A stretch of DNA of 64,000 bases, from assembly GCF_963576675.1 (NCBI RefSeq), contig NC_088915.1:33571501-33635500 (forward strand), written 5' to 3'. A program made the position numbers and the translations under genes. The notes below the pieces were generated by a model. That model was not told where the DNA came from. It made no database searches and was given only the letters and a program-made list of their open reading frames with translations. The DNA is from Euphorbia lathyris. Lineage: Eukaryota; Streptophyta; Magnoliopsida; Malpighiales; Euphorbiaceae. Below, piece by piece: positions 10,370 through 21,359 of the stretch (its first letter is position 1; the number at the start of each line of letters is the position of its first letter).

Positions 10370-12511
10370 GATTTATTTCTTTATGTATCCGTCACCAGTA
10401 TGGCGATATGCACTGTGATGGTGCGAGAAGAAGAAGTACAACAATATCCAGTGTACTATGTGAGCAAAGTCTTGAAGGATGCAGAACTCCGGTATTCGAA
10501 GTTAGACAAAATGGCCCTCGCGGTGATAACCACGACGGCTAGATTAAAACCATACTTTCAGGCGCATACTATCATTGTGAGAACTGGTATTCCAATGCGA
10601 AAGGTACTGCAGAAACCTGACGCATCCGGCCGATTGATGGAATGGTCAATTCGCTTAGGAGAATTCGATATTCGGTATGAGGGAAGACCAGCACTAAAGA
10701 GTCAAGTACTCGCCGATTTCGTGAATGAGTTCACATGGGATGATGACGAATGTCCAAAGGCACAAAAAGAAGAGTGGAGCATGTTCACAGATGGGGCATT
10801 ATCCACAGATGGAGCTGGACTGGGAGTCGTCATCAAAGGCCCGGAGGTTATTCGCCTGTACTATGCGGCAAAGTTAACTTTCGAAACTACCAATAACGCC
10901 GCAGAGTATGAGGCAATGATATGCGGATTGAAGTTGCTTAATGAACTTACGCTAGAAAGAGTGGTAATCTACAGCGATTCTAAACTCATGATAAATCAGA
11001 TCACAAAAAATTATCTGGTGAAACAGGAGGATCTAGTAAAATACCATAAAGAGGTCGGAAGATTGACGCAGGAGTTAACACGCAAGGGAGTCATTTGGGA
11101 AATGGTGCATGTTCCGCGGGGCCAAAACACAAAGGCTGACGAATTGGCAAAAGCAGCGGCGAGTAGAGAACCATGGAGTCAAAAAGCATGCGATTTGGAG
11201 ATAAGATCGGCACCAGCGTTCGAAGTCAATCAGATTATGGTCATCGAAGAACTGGTAGATGATGAAGATTGGCGGATGCCCATTCGCCAATATTTGGAAC
11301 AGGGAGATTTGCCGGTTGATAAAAGCTTAGCCAGAAAGCTAATTGGGCAGTCAGCGAGATACTCAATTCGAGATGGAACTTTGTATCGGAAATCGTATAC
11401 ATGTCCATGGTTGAAATGCATTAGCCGTAATGAAGGAGACTACGTGCTGCGAGAACTACATGAAGGAATTTGTGGCGCACATGAAGCCTCGGCGGCGTTG
11501 GCAAGAAAGGTTAAGTTGATGGGATATTATTGGCCCAAGGTGGTGGATGATTCCCAGAAGATGGTTGCGGAATGTCGCAGCTGTCAAATCCATGCGAATG
11601 AAAAGCATGTTCCTGGAGCCGAACAAATCACTATAATGACGGCATGGCCATTCGCAACATGGGGAATCGATATAGTGGGCCCATTCCCAGAAACGACAAA
11701 GAAAAGGAAGTACTTGATAGTCGCAGTTGACCACTTCAGCAAATGGGTAGAAGCAGAGGCAGTAACCGCTCAAACACCTGAGCGAATGATCGAGTTCTTA
11801 CGAGAGAACATTATCATGCGATTTGGAATCCCACAAAAGCTTATAACCGACAATGGCACCCAGTTCAACTGTGTCAAATTCAAAACATACTGCGAAAGCA
11901 TGGGAATCAAGAATCATTTTTCTTCTGTAAATCATCCTCAATCGAATGGTATGACAGAGGTTACCAACAGGGCCATGATTCAGGGAATCAAGAAGCGGCT
12001 AGGTGATAAAAAAACAGGTTGGGCGGATGAGATACCCCATATGCTATGGGCATACAGAACTTCTGTAAAAGCAGCAACGGGCGAAACACCTTTCTTGCTG
12101 GTTTATGGAGCCGAAGCGGTCCTGCCTGTTGAAATCAAGTCGCCTACAGATCGGATAATTTATTATTGCGACACACAAAATCCTATCAATATTAGGGATA
12201 CATTGGATTCTGTTGAAGAACGAAGGGAAAAAGCTTACATGCAAATGGCAGTGTACCGCAATAGAATCAAGAAATATCATGACAGAAGGGTGCGAAAAGT
12301 GATAATCAACGAGAACGACTTGGTCTTGAAAAAAGCGGATAAAATACAATCCAGAGAAGGCAAAGGTAAATTAGGCGTCAACTGGATCGGACCATACAAA
12401 GTATCCAAGAAGCTAGGACCATCAACTTTTGAAATAGAAGAAATGAGCGGCAAAAAGCTCCCTCGCACCTGGAATCTAGAGAATCTACGCCTATATAAAC
12501 AGGCCGAGTAG
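10370..12511 (+). pseudogene. pol: pol C-terminal part of outer gypsy: RNase H, archaeal-type RNase H, integrase
   Basis: Continues the RT split at 2160 and is open to the TAG at 12509. Domains in order: a degenerate RNase H (10375-10740) whose catalytic Asp position reads YVS; an archaeal-type RNase H with Asp in FTDGA (10783), Glu in NAAEYEA, Asp in YSDSK and Asp in TKADELA; an integrase zinc finger (HEGICGAH and CRSC, 11460-11590); an integrase core with Asp in GIDIVGP, Asp in TDNGTQF and Glu in GMTEVTNR; and a GPY/F region (WIGPYKV). All catalytic residues of the second RNase H and of integrase are present. The polyprotein is still dead because its front half is separated and carries stops. 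Confidence 0.88.
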
Positions 12512-13228
12512 TTCAAGGAAATGACGAGTACTCTTTTTCCTTTTATGAGTTTTTCCCACTGGGTTTTCTGATAAAAGGTTTTAATAAGGCTTTGATCCCA
12601 CGCAGTTTATGTACCCATGTAATAAGAAGCCTTTTTTCTTTTTCAATAAAGGTATTCAATTATTACATTTATTCAATATACTACGTCCGAAGGCGGATCC
12701 TTTTCAACATGATCACAAAAACACATAAATGTGTTGCCTATTAAAGAAAGGCGGATGCATGATTACGCATCACTCGCAAAACCTTATGGTTAATCTCAAA
12801 AACACATAAATGTGTTGCCTATTAAAGAAAGGCGGATGCATGATTACGCATCACTCGCAAAACCTTATGGTTAATCTTAAAAACACATAAATGTGTTGCC
12901 TATTAAAGAAAGGCGGATGCATGATTACGCATCACTCGCAAAACCTTATGATTATTTTCGAAAGAAAAATCATAAGATAAGGCATAAAATTAAGCGAATA
13001 AACGAGTACTAAAAAAAATTGCAAAAAGGGTCTGGCCACCCTAGCGAAAACGAAACTAACTACAAAGAATTACAAGGATGAAGTCGGCAAAAGACAAGGG
13101 TAACATATGAAAATAAAGGGCAACAAGGAATAAAACGACAATCGCACATGTAGGTAAAGCGGCAAGTAAAAGAAAATTAATATATACGGGCAGTTTGTTA
13201 CATACAACAGTTCAAAATATAAATCAAA
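12512..13228 (+). repeat. 3' region of outer gypsy with three 81-bp tandem repeats
   Basis: The array lies at 12717-12955, with units starting near 12721, 12802 and 12883. Each contains the 7-bp inverted repeat AACACAT-AA-ATGTGTT and the GATGC-N8-GCATC hairpin. It is homologous to the two-copy array at 6910-7056. The rest is non-coding. Confidence 0.87.
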
Positions 13229-15575
13229 CTACGCTACAGCTTCCTCTCCTTCACCCCTATTGCCCTCCTCGCCTTCAGCGGCTCCCTCATCTCCTCCAGT
13301 GGGCGGATTTGCTTCAAGCGAATCCTCAACCCTCGAATCAGTAACCGCTTCAGAGAGAGGTACCTCTTGCTCAGACTGAGAAACGCCTTGTGGTACCTCT
13401 TCTCCCGCGTTCTGATTAGGGATCTCACAGCTAATTGGAGAGGTCTGAAAACTCTGCCAATCTAAGAGGAGTACCTCATCCATATCAGCGTCCTCGGCTT
13501 CCAGCTTGTCCCACTTCTCAGTTAAATCCTTTTCAGGGATGGGAACCTTGGGGCGGTTAAGTATTCGATCTGGATGTCCATGCTCATAAGCGGCATGAAT
13601 TCGCTCCCCATACCAATAGATGCGAGCACTGTCTTTAGCTAGAATCTCCTCAGCCCTCTTCTTTTGCATCTCCAGAGCCTCCTTGGATGAATTTAGATCA
13701 TCAAGGACCTTTTGCAGCTCGTCGGACTTAGCCTGGAGGGATTTGAGAGCTTCCTCATTCTCGCTCATAGCCTTCTGACAAGTGCCTTCAAGAGCCTTTA
13801 CCTTCCCTTGGACATCATCATAAAGCGACTTCTGAGTCGCCAATTCAGTACCAAGGTTCTCCAACTCTTTGGCTCGTTCAGCAACCCTTCGGAGAGCGCC
13901 CTCCGCGAAATTGATAATCTGCATATAAGACGGCTCGCGAATAAAAAGGGCGAATACAAACATGCGATTACTATGGACACAAAATCCTTGAAAGGGAATG
14001 ACAAGCTTCTACCCCCAAAACAACAATATACCTCTATGGCGCGCTTCTCGATCCCCTCCATAGCAGTAGGAAGCGGTACTTGTTCTCGCACGCGGGAAGC
14101 AGAGAGGAGTCATCCAAGGACATTGCATATGGAAGAAAAAATGTCCTTACAGGAGAAACTCACGGCCATGCCAAAGGTCCTAGTCCACCACCCGCTAATA
14201 TCGGGAATAGGCTGCGAACGCATAAGGAAAGAGATCAGAAGAACAGCAGATAGCTTATAAAGAACAATAAACATTACAATAAATCAAGATACCTCGTGAA
14301 TTGGTGTACTGCTCTTTCCTTTTGATGAAGCAGATATGGGTGTACCGCCAACAGTAGGAGATACAGATGTGTTTTTCTTCCTGGGACGAGAAGACTCCGT
14401 ATCTGCATTATTCTTTCGCTTCCTAGTTAAAGGAAGGTCCTCAGAAACAGAAGTGGGACCTTGTGAAACGGAAGCGATTGGAAGGGAAGCCGCCTCAACA
14501 GAAGGAGCCGCCCCCACAGGAGAATTCGCCCCTGCAACAGAAGTTGTTCCCTCCATCCGCTTCTTCCTTCTTGCTAGAGCTTTCGCCTCCCGATCTGCAG
14601 CGAGTTGAGATAAAGGATCACCCCTGCAAAGGGTTAAAAGAAATCATCAACTTGGAAATGAAAAAAAAGAAAAGTACCTTGAACAAAAACGCGATAAGGG
14701 ATATAGACAACGCGATCTCCCTTGCGGTAGGCAATCGCCACTCGACTTCTTAGCATATGGAAGGCCTGATCATACGTCCATACAAAAGGAGGCGTACTCT
14801 TCAAGAACTTTATAACAGCGGATTCTTCCTTACTGGGGTAACCGAAGTTCAAACTCTTTACATTGGACCGGCCCCAGCAGCGAAGGAAGTTTGGATTCCC
14901 TTCATTAAACTTGATAAAGAAGTAAGATCGGTCCCACTCGCGGATCTTGTTCAGCTTCTCGTCGAAACCATAGTAACCGCTCTGACGGATGAAAGTGAAA
15001 TACCCCGCCGAACTCTTGAAATGATGAAGCTTGGAGAAAATTTTGAGCGAGAAGGGAACCTCCAAACAATCCGCCAGAAATTTATCCAGAGTTAAGTCGG
15101 CCCATCCATTGGGATGCAATTGACCGGGTGCGATTCCGTAACCGCTCAGGACGGAAGCAATCTCATCCGCCAGCGGATACGTGAAACCGCAGATAATCTG
15201 GGTGACGAAAATGGTGAAATACCCCTGTGGGTAGTCGCCCGGTCCTCTCTCCTCCCCGGGAATGATGGTCTCGAGACCTTGAAGCCAAGGATACTGCTCC
15301 CGCAAATCATCAATTGTCTCGCGACAAACTAGGCTTCCTGACCGGTCCTTCTTCGGTAATAAACGGGGGGTTGGGACAGGTGGCGGAATCAACTTCTTAG
15401 GGTCAAAACCTAGACCCTCATCGGTTGTATTCGCTAGGTGGAGGAAGTCGGCGGGATGGGAATCAGACCCAGGAGAGCTGGTTGAAGCTTCATCAACCAT
15501 CTCATCGACCTCATGAGACACCTCGCGGACGTAATTTTCGTCGAACGGTGCGAAATCGAGGTCAAGGTTCGACAT
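13229..15575 (-). pseudogene. Antisense spliced gene in outer gypsy (Transposase_28-like domain, coiled coil)
   Basis: Same gene as in the inner copy, with inferred exons 15575-14678, 14594-14293, 14211-14032 and 13918-13229, giving about 689 residues. Introns are 83, 81 and 113 bp. Phases agree throughout: exons 1 and 2 together make exactly 400 codons, exon 3 makes 60 and exon 4 makes 230. Exon 1 is fully open. Exon 3 has one TGA (14106-14104) where the inner copy reads CGG, a CG-context change. The N-terminal domain includes YFTIFVTQIICGFTYPLADE and GQLHPNGW. Exon 2 is Ser/Pro-rich with LTRKRK and RPRKK. Exon 4 is a coiled coil with an acidic C-terminus. Open sequence upstream of the chosen ATG is not conserved. 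Confidence 0.74.
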
Positions 15576-15818
15576 ATTGATGAAGAAAAATGAACAGAAG
15601 TAAAGAGCCGAACGAATTACAAGTAACGGAAAGGAAAACTTACATGTGGGAAAGAATACAGAGAAGAACAAACACTAAGGGGTTGACGCCGGAGAAGAAA
15701 TGACAGGAGAAGGAAAGAACAACTTTCGAATTTTGAAAGAACAACTTTCGGATATCCAGACAAAGACGAAGAGTCCCCTATAACATGTGAAAAGACCCTA
15801 AAGGGCTCTTGCCAAACT
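15576..15818. other. Region between antisense gene and 3' LTR, outer gypsy
   Basis: Non-coding; parallels 9606-9846 with several indels. On the minus strand it would be the antisense gene's upstream region. Confidence 0.35.
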
Positions 15819-15828
15819 AAAGGGGAGG
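15819..15828 (+). promoter_or_regulatory. Polypurine tract, outer gypsy
   Basis: AAAGGGGAGG, 4 bp before the 3' LTR, identical to the inner copy. Confidence 0.82.
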
Positions 15829-15832
15829 CATG

Positions 15833-16248
15833 TGATGATCCGCGAAGCCAAAACGGGCCGAATCATAAACACGGGCCCAATCTACACTTAGACCCATGGT
15901 CCAAGATTAAACGGGCTCTGAATAAAGGAAGCGGGTAAAGCGAAATAACCACCCCGACATCCTAAACGGAGCATTAAAACTCCCACTCAAACACGTTTGT
16001 TGCCACGTAAGGGACGTGGCCTAGAAGGAGTAACCGCCCTCGGCGGTTACTTCAGAACACTTATAAAAAGCCATAAGGCCAGAGGGGGAGGTACGTTCAT
16101 ATTTTTCCGGCAATACTATTATCAATTTACCAACCCTCCTACAAAAACTGACTTGATCGTCGGAGAGTTTTCCCGGAGATCCTGTCTCCGATTCTGTTTT
16201 GCAGGTAACTACGGTGGAGATCATCTAATCGGATCCAGCAAGTTATCA
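15833..16248 (+). repeat. 3' LTR of outer gypsy element (416 bp, diverged)
   Basis: Begins TGATGATCCG, ends AAGTTATCA. It is homologous to the 509-bp LTR but clearly older or from another subfamily, with many substitutions and single copies of the U3 modules. TATAAAAAG near 16062 and the GTAACCGCC/GGCGGTTAC palindrome are kept. Confidence 0.9.
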
Positions 16249-17884
16249 ATTATAAATCCTATAAAATATATTCTAGACTTCTAATTTATAAATTCTAATC
16301 CTTAAAATATATTAAAAGTACTGATTTTACTAGTTTGATATAATCCAAAACTATAACTTGACATAGTCGTAAATAGTTTCTAAAAGATGAATTTGTGTGT
16401 AATTTTCCCTAAATAATGGTAAGAAAAATACTAGGCTTAAGAAGTAACATCTAAAATTTTCGTTTGTAATACTTGGTATTTTCGTTTCTACTTTCATATG
16501 AAGTCAAATTGCCTGTGGGTACTGTGCTTCTAACTGACGACAAGTATATATAACTTTAAAAGACCTTGCAACTTGAAGGCTTAGGCACCTTGCTTCAGCA
16601 TCTTACCTATTTGTTATTCTAATTATCTGTCATATTCTAATATTTTATTGGGTAATATTTTGAATTTCATTCCGGTCCCATTAGTGCAAGTAGGCATTCT
16701 TACTCATTAAAAACTAGAAAATAAATTACAAATTTAATAAAATAGGAACAAAATAAACATTCCACAAATTTAGCAAAACATTTACAAATTTAATAAATAT
16801 ATTCAAAATTCAAACACTAAATAACTCAAATTAGTAAGAGGAAAAAAAGGATTAGGTTTTGAGTTCGATTCTTAAAGTAAATAGAAAATCTTAATTGAGA
16901 AGGACTACTTAAAAAGTATTGGAATAATCTGAATCGATTACTCGAACTAAATACCATAATAATAATAATAATAATAATTCATTTTTTCTCAACTAATAAT
17001 AATTCATTTTGATCTTTATTTGTTCCTCCATTTTTTATGAGTATTTATTGATATATTTTTTATTCACATACGTAGTGGATACCGGTTTTTAAGGTATTTC
17101 CATTCCCATTTTATATTCATAACGGATATGTTTTTTAAAAATTTAATTTTTTTTATATCCGTCGTAAACCCCTTTATACAAGCACGAGTTGAGGTTTCCC
17201 CCATTTATAAAAATAATTCGTTTTTTATAGTGTACACAAGGAAATAAGTTATTTTATTACTGTTTTCTTGATACATTAAAATTGAAATATTTAATTTTTT
17301 TTTTTGCTTTAAACATCTACAACTTAGGTAAATTTATACAATTTTTAATAAAGATATTTATCTTTACAAATGAAACAAACCACGGTAGGATTTACAAAAA
17401 TTTATTTTCTTTTTCATTATGTAAATTTATTATAGGTCCACACATATAGTTTAAGATTCTTAAATAATCTCTCCATTTATTTTTAAGTATAAAAGTATAA
17501 AACTGCAATTAGTATATAAATAAAAATTGGAAAATTTACATACTAATTCATTTTTAATAAATTATCTATAATTATGTCATATCATCATTTTGAATTATTT
17601 CAAACTAATAAAATCATTACTTTTAATTTATTTTAAGAATTAGGGTTTATGAATTAGAAATTTAGAATATATTGTTTAGGGTTTAGAATTTATGAATTTG
17701 AGTTTAGAGTTTTTAAATTAGGGATAAAAGTATACTTTATTTATTATTTATGACAGAATTAAGTTTGATAATTTGAGTTGGTTGTAATTTATATTTAATT
17801 ATAATATTTATATAGGAAGCCCCTAAAAATTTATCCTTTTAGTTTTTAAATTTAATAAACATATTTATAATAAAATTTATATAA
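16249..17884. other. AT-rich intergenic sequence, no gene seen
   Basis: Very AT-rich, with an AAT microsatellite near 16960 and no open frame worth calling. Degenerate TTAGGGTTT-like pieces near 17640-17720 are too scattered to be telomeric. Confidence 0.6.
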
Positions 17885-18200
17885 ATATAATTGCGTCAAT
17901 GGAGACGGCTTATGAATATAGTTGTGTCAATTGAGACGGCTTATGAATATAATTGCATCAATTGAGACGGCTTATGAATATAGTTGCGTCAATTGAGACA
18001 GCTTATGAATATAATTGCGTCAATGGAGACGGCTTATGAATATAGTTGCGTCAATTGAGACGGCTTATGAATATAATTGCGTCAATTGAGACGGCTTATG
18101 AATATAATTGCGTCAATTAAGACGGCTTATGAATAATAATTGCGTCGCTTAGGACGGCTTATGGATAATGGTTGCGTCACTTGGGACGATTTGTGAATAA
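17885..18200. repeat. 31-bp minisatellite
   Basis: About eight head-to-tail units of 31 bp with the core TTGCGTCAATTGAGACGGCT. Starts at 17891, 17922 and 17953 show the period. Units decay after 18130 (GCGTCGCTTAGGACGG) and grade into the next array. Confidence 0.9.
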
Positions 18201-18229
18201 TTGTGGCGTCGCTTGGGACAGTCTTCGAG

Positions 18230-19330
18230 GAGTAGATGAATTTATACACGTTCGGAGACGGCCTTCGAGAATAAATTAAATAAATACACGTCCGGAGACG
18301 GTCTTCGAGAGTAAATGAATATATACACGTTCGGAGACGGCCTTCGAGAATAAATGAAATAAATACACGTTCGGAGACGGTCTTCGAGAATAAATGAATA
18401 TATACACGTCCGGAGACGGCTTTCGAGAATAAATGAAATAATTACACGTCCGGAGACGGTCTTCGAGAATAAGTGAATATATACACGTCCAGAAACAGCC
18501 TTCGAGAATAAATGAAATAAATACACGTCCGGAGACGGTCTTCGATAATAAGTGAATATATACACGTCCGGAGATGGCCTTCGAGAATAAAAGAAATAAA
18601 TACACGTCTGGAGACGGTCTTCGAGAATAAATGAATATATACACGTCCGGAGACGGCCTTCGAGAATAAATGAAATAAATACACGTCCGGAGACGGTCTT
18701 CGAGAATAAATAAATATACACGTCTAGAGACGGTCTTCAACAAATAAATGAATATACACGTCTAGAGATGGCCTTCGAGAAATAGATGAATATACGCGTC
18801 CGGAGACAGTCTTCAACCAATAAATGAATATACACGTCTAGAGACGGCCTTCGAGAAATAGATGAATATACGCGTCTAGAGACGACCCTCGACAAATAAG
18901 ATAAATATACGCGTCCGGAGACGGCCTTCAACAAATAGATAAAGATATACACGTCTCGAGATGGCCTTTAAGAGAAAGATAAATATACACGTTCGGAGAC
19001 GGTCTTTGATAAATAGATAAATATACGCGTCCAGAGACGGCCTTCGACAAATAGATAAAGATATATACATCCCGAGACGGCCTTCGAGAGATAGATAAAT
19101 ATACACGTCCGGAGACGGTCTTCGACAAATAGATAAATATACGCGTCCGAAGACGGCCTTCAATAAATAGATAAAGATATACACGTCCCGAGACGCCCTT
19201 CGAGAGATAGATAAATATACACGTCCAGAGACGGTCTTCGACAAATAGATAAATATACGCATCCAGAGACGGCCTTCGACAAATAGATAAATATACGCAT
19301 CCGGAGACGGTCTTCGATAAATAAGTGAAA
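18230..19330. repeat. 38-40-bp minisatellite with two-unit higher-order structure
   Basis: About 28 units with the core CACGTCCGGAGACGGTCTTC. Core starts at 18253, 18293, 18332 and 18372 give alternating 40 and 39 bp. Units with GGCC(TTCGAG) alternate with units with GGTC(TTCGAG), so the higher-order unit is 79 bp. After 18720 the spacing becomes about 38 bp and AGAATAAATGAA is replaced by variants such as ACAAATAGATAA. Shared GAGACGG ties it to the 31-bp array. Long minus-strand open frames here are by-products of the repeat. Confidence 0.9.
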
Positions 19331-19517
19331 TAAATTGCTCGTGTACGATGGAGGGATAATATGTGCTTGTTCCAAATGAGGAATAAAGAATAATTGCTTC
19401 AATATGTCCAGAAGTATTATGCTCTTGTTGAAAAATATTAGTGCTTGGAAAAATGTTGTTTAAAGTGCTTGCTTCCAGATATAAGGTAGTGATGTAATTC
19501 TGTATGAAATGGAAGTG
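19331..19517. other. Unique spacer between minisatellite and copia A
   Basis: Short non-coding stretch. TCATT at its right end is the left target duplication of copia A. Confidence 0.5.
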
Positions 19518-19522
19518 TCATT
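19518..19522. repeat. Target site duplication TCATT (partner at 41072-41076)
   Basis: Five identical bases flank the outermost LTR ends 21.5 kb apart. They show that the fragment ending at 41071 is the real 3' end of copia A. Confidence 0.88.
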
Positions 19523-21346
19523 TGTTGAAATTTAGTGTCCTAAATACAATTATTTTGGATATTAATATTAATGAATAAATTGTTTATTTGGTCATTTGTT
19601 TAATCAAATATATAGCATTAATATGTAACTATATATAAAGGCACAAATCTTTCGCAAAGGAAGTAATCCTAAGTTTATTCAAGTAGTTATAAAGTGTTCA
19701 TACAAGCATGAAGTGAGACTATACTTTATAATAGACTGATAGACTTAAAGTAAACCCAAGTCAAGTAATATGTTATAGGGATTGGCATATTGCTGTTGAG
19801 ACTTGCATATAACAGTATTTTCTGTCGAGATAGAAAGCTGATCTCACAAGCTTTAGATATTCTGATATCTAGACAGTTACACGGATCTGATGAAGGAGTT
19901 CATTAGGATTGGGACCCGACTTGAGATAACAGAATGGAGTGATTTATCTAATGTGTCAAATGTTCATCTCATCGGTATTAGTAGGTATAACTAATCCTCA
20001 GACTCAAACATTCATTAACTAGTAATTCTGGATTGCGGAGTCTGATACTTTGATTCTGTGCGAGCACGATCCAATAGGTGAGACCCTAGGGTGTGTGAGA
20101 GAGGGGTTGGGTATCACGCGAAGTAATTACAGAATGGTTAATGTCAGATTGAGCATTCATCACTCCCGATAAATGGGAGATATATCCAAAGGGCCGCTTG
20201 TGGAGAATTGACTAAAATCCTTGCAAGGTGATACAATTAAGAGTAGAAATAAACATTTCACTTAACTTATCTTTCAGAGTGAATTCAACCTGTACAAGTA
20301 AAACCGGACTCTTTGTTATCTGTAACCTGGACACATTCCATGGTTATAAGGAATTGACCGACATGATATAGTTGATGAACGATCGTATTATATACTGTAC
20401 CTAATACAGAAAGGTTAATGTCAGTTATCAACCTGACTTCTTAATTGCTCTGGGGGAATATCATAGGTTCTGCTAGTAACAGCTCTCGACGGTATTCCGT
20501 TATATATATGTTGGAATTAATCGTAATGAATAATTTCAAATGATATATACGGCTAGTGGCAATAAAGAACCTAATGGGTCGCATATGGGACTTAGAATCG
20601 GAGGACGAAAATGTAATTAGTGGGACATACACATATGGGCCGAAATTTGTATTAATTTAGGGATAAATTAATTTGATTAATAATTATAATTTGATTATGG
20701 TTATCAATTAAATTAAAAGATTATCTGATAATATTAATTAGAAGTTTTTATGTGATTGAAACTCTAATTAAATTATCCCTAATATTAATTAATTATTAAT
20801 TTGATTAATAATAATTATCTAGATATAATTAGTTATTATTTAGATAATAGTAAAGTGTTTATTTAATTATCTAATTAGGAATCCTATTCCGAATAAGATT
20901 CCAATTATTTAATTACCTAACACATCTGGGATTAGGGTTAAGAAAAGTCTATAAATAGACTCCCTAACCCCTAAAATTCGACCAACATAAAAAGGGAGAG
21001 GAGGAATTGTTCCGTCTTTCGTCTCGACTAATTTACTTTATTTCTTACTCCCTCTTTGATCTCGTATCGATTTCTGTTAGAGGCAATCATTGCGATTGCT
21101 ATTCATTGAAGGTTGACCACTGATTATCTTTTGGTTTTGTGTTGAATCAAACGTTCGTGGTTCACGAGTTGATAATAACAAGTTGTGGGCACTTCGTTTG
21201 CAATGGTAGATAGTTCATCACTAAAGGTATTACTATCTATCCCTCTTTATATGAAATAACAATTAACAGATCTTGGAAAAGAGAAATAGATAAAATAGAT
21301 AAAATTTTATTATTCCGCTATGCCTAGGCTTGTCTATTTTCCTACA
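19523..21346 (+). repeat. 5' LTR of copia A (1824 bp)
   Basis: Begins TGTTGAAATTTAG and ends TTTTCCTACA, followed by the PBS. CTATAAATAG near 20950 is the likely TATA region (TCTATAAATAGACTCC). Homologous copies lie at 28742-30077 and 39507-41071. Confidence 0.93.
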
Positions 21347-21347
21347 T

Positions 21348-21359
21348 TGGTATCAGAGT
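21348..21359 (+). promoter_or_regulatory. Primer-binding site, copia A
   Basis: TGGTATCAGAGT directly after the LTR. It matches the initiator-methionine tRNA site (TGGTATCAGAGC) used by most plant copia elements, with one mismatch at the end. Confidence 0.88.

Larger units (their letters stand above)
1..16248 (+). mobile_element. Outer Ty3/gypsy Tat-type element, 5' end outside window
   Basis: Plus-strand Ty3/gypsy element reading gag, protease, RT, degenerate RNase H, archaeal-type RNase H, integrase, tandem repeats, antisense gene, polypurine tract and 3' LTR. It is split by a second element at 2161-10369. Reading 2160 directly into 10375 restores the coding order of RT and RNase H. Several in-frame stops show it is dead. 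The Tat assignment rests on the second RNase H and on the antisense gene between integrase and the 3' LTR, both known for that lineage. The 5' LTR and the upstream target duplication are not visible. Confidence 0.88.

Noticed and set aside
17640..17720. Telomere-like TTAGGGTTT pieces
   Set aside because: Irregular spacing and only two good matches; no array.
17885..19330. CRISPR-like repeat array
   Set aside because: Plant context, no unique spacers; units are contiguous tandem repeats.
18242..19402. Long minus-strand open frames of 60-160 codons in three frames
   Set aside because: They lie on the minisatellite, encode the same short repeat in each frame and exist only because the units lack stops.
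20441..20632. A 63-codon minus-strand frame that recurs at 29658 and 40166
   Set aside because: All three copies lie inside the copia A LTR; recurrence is explained by the LTR. No start context or family match.
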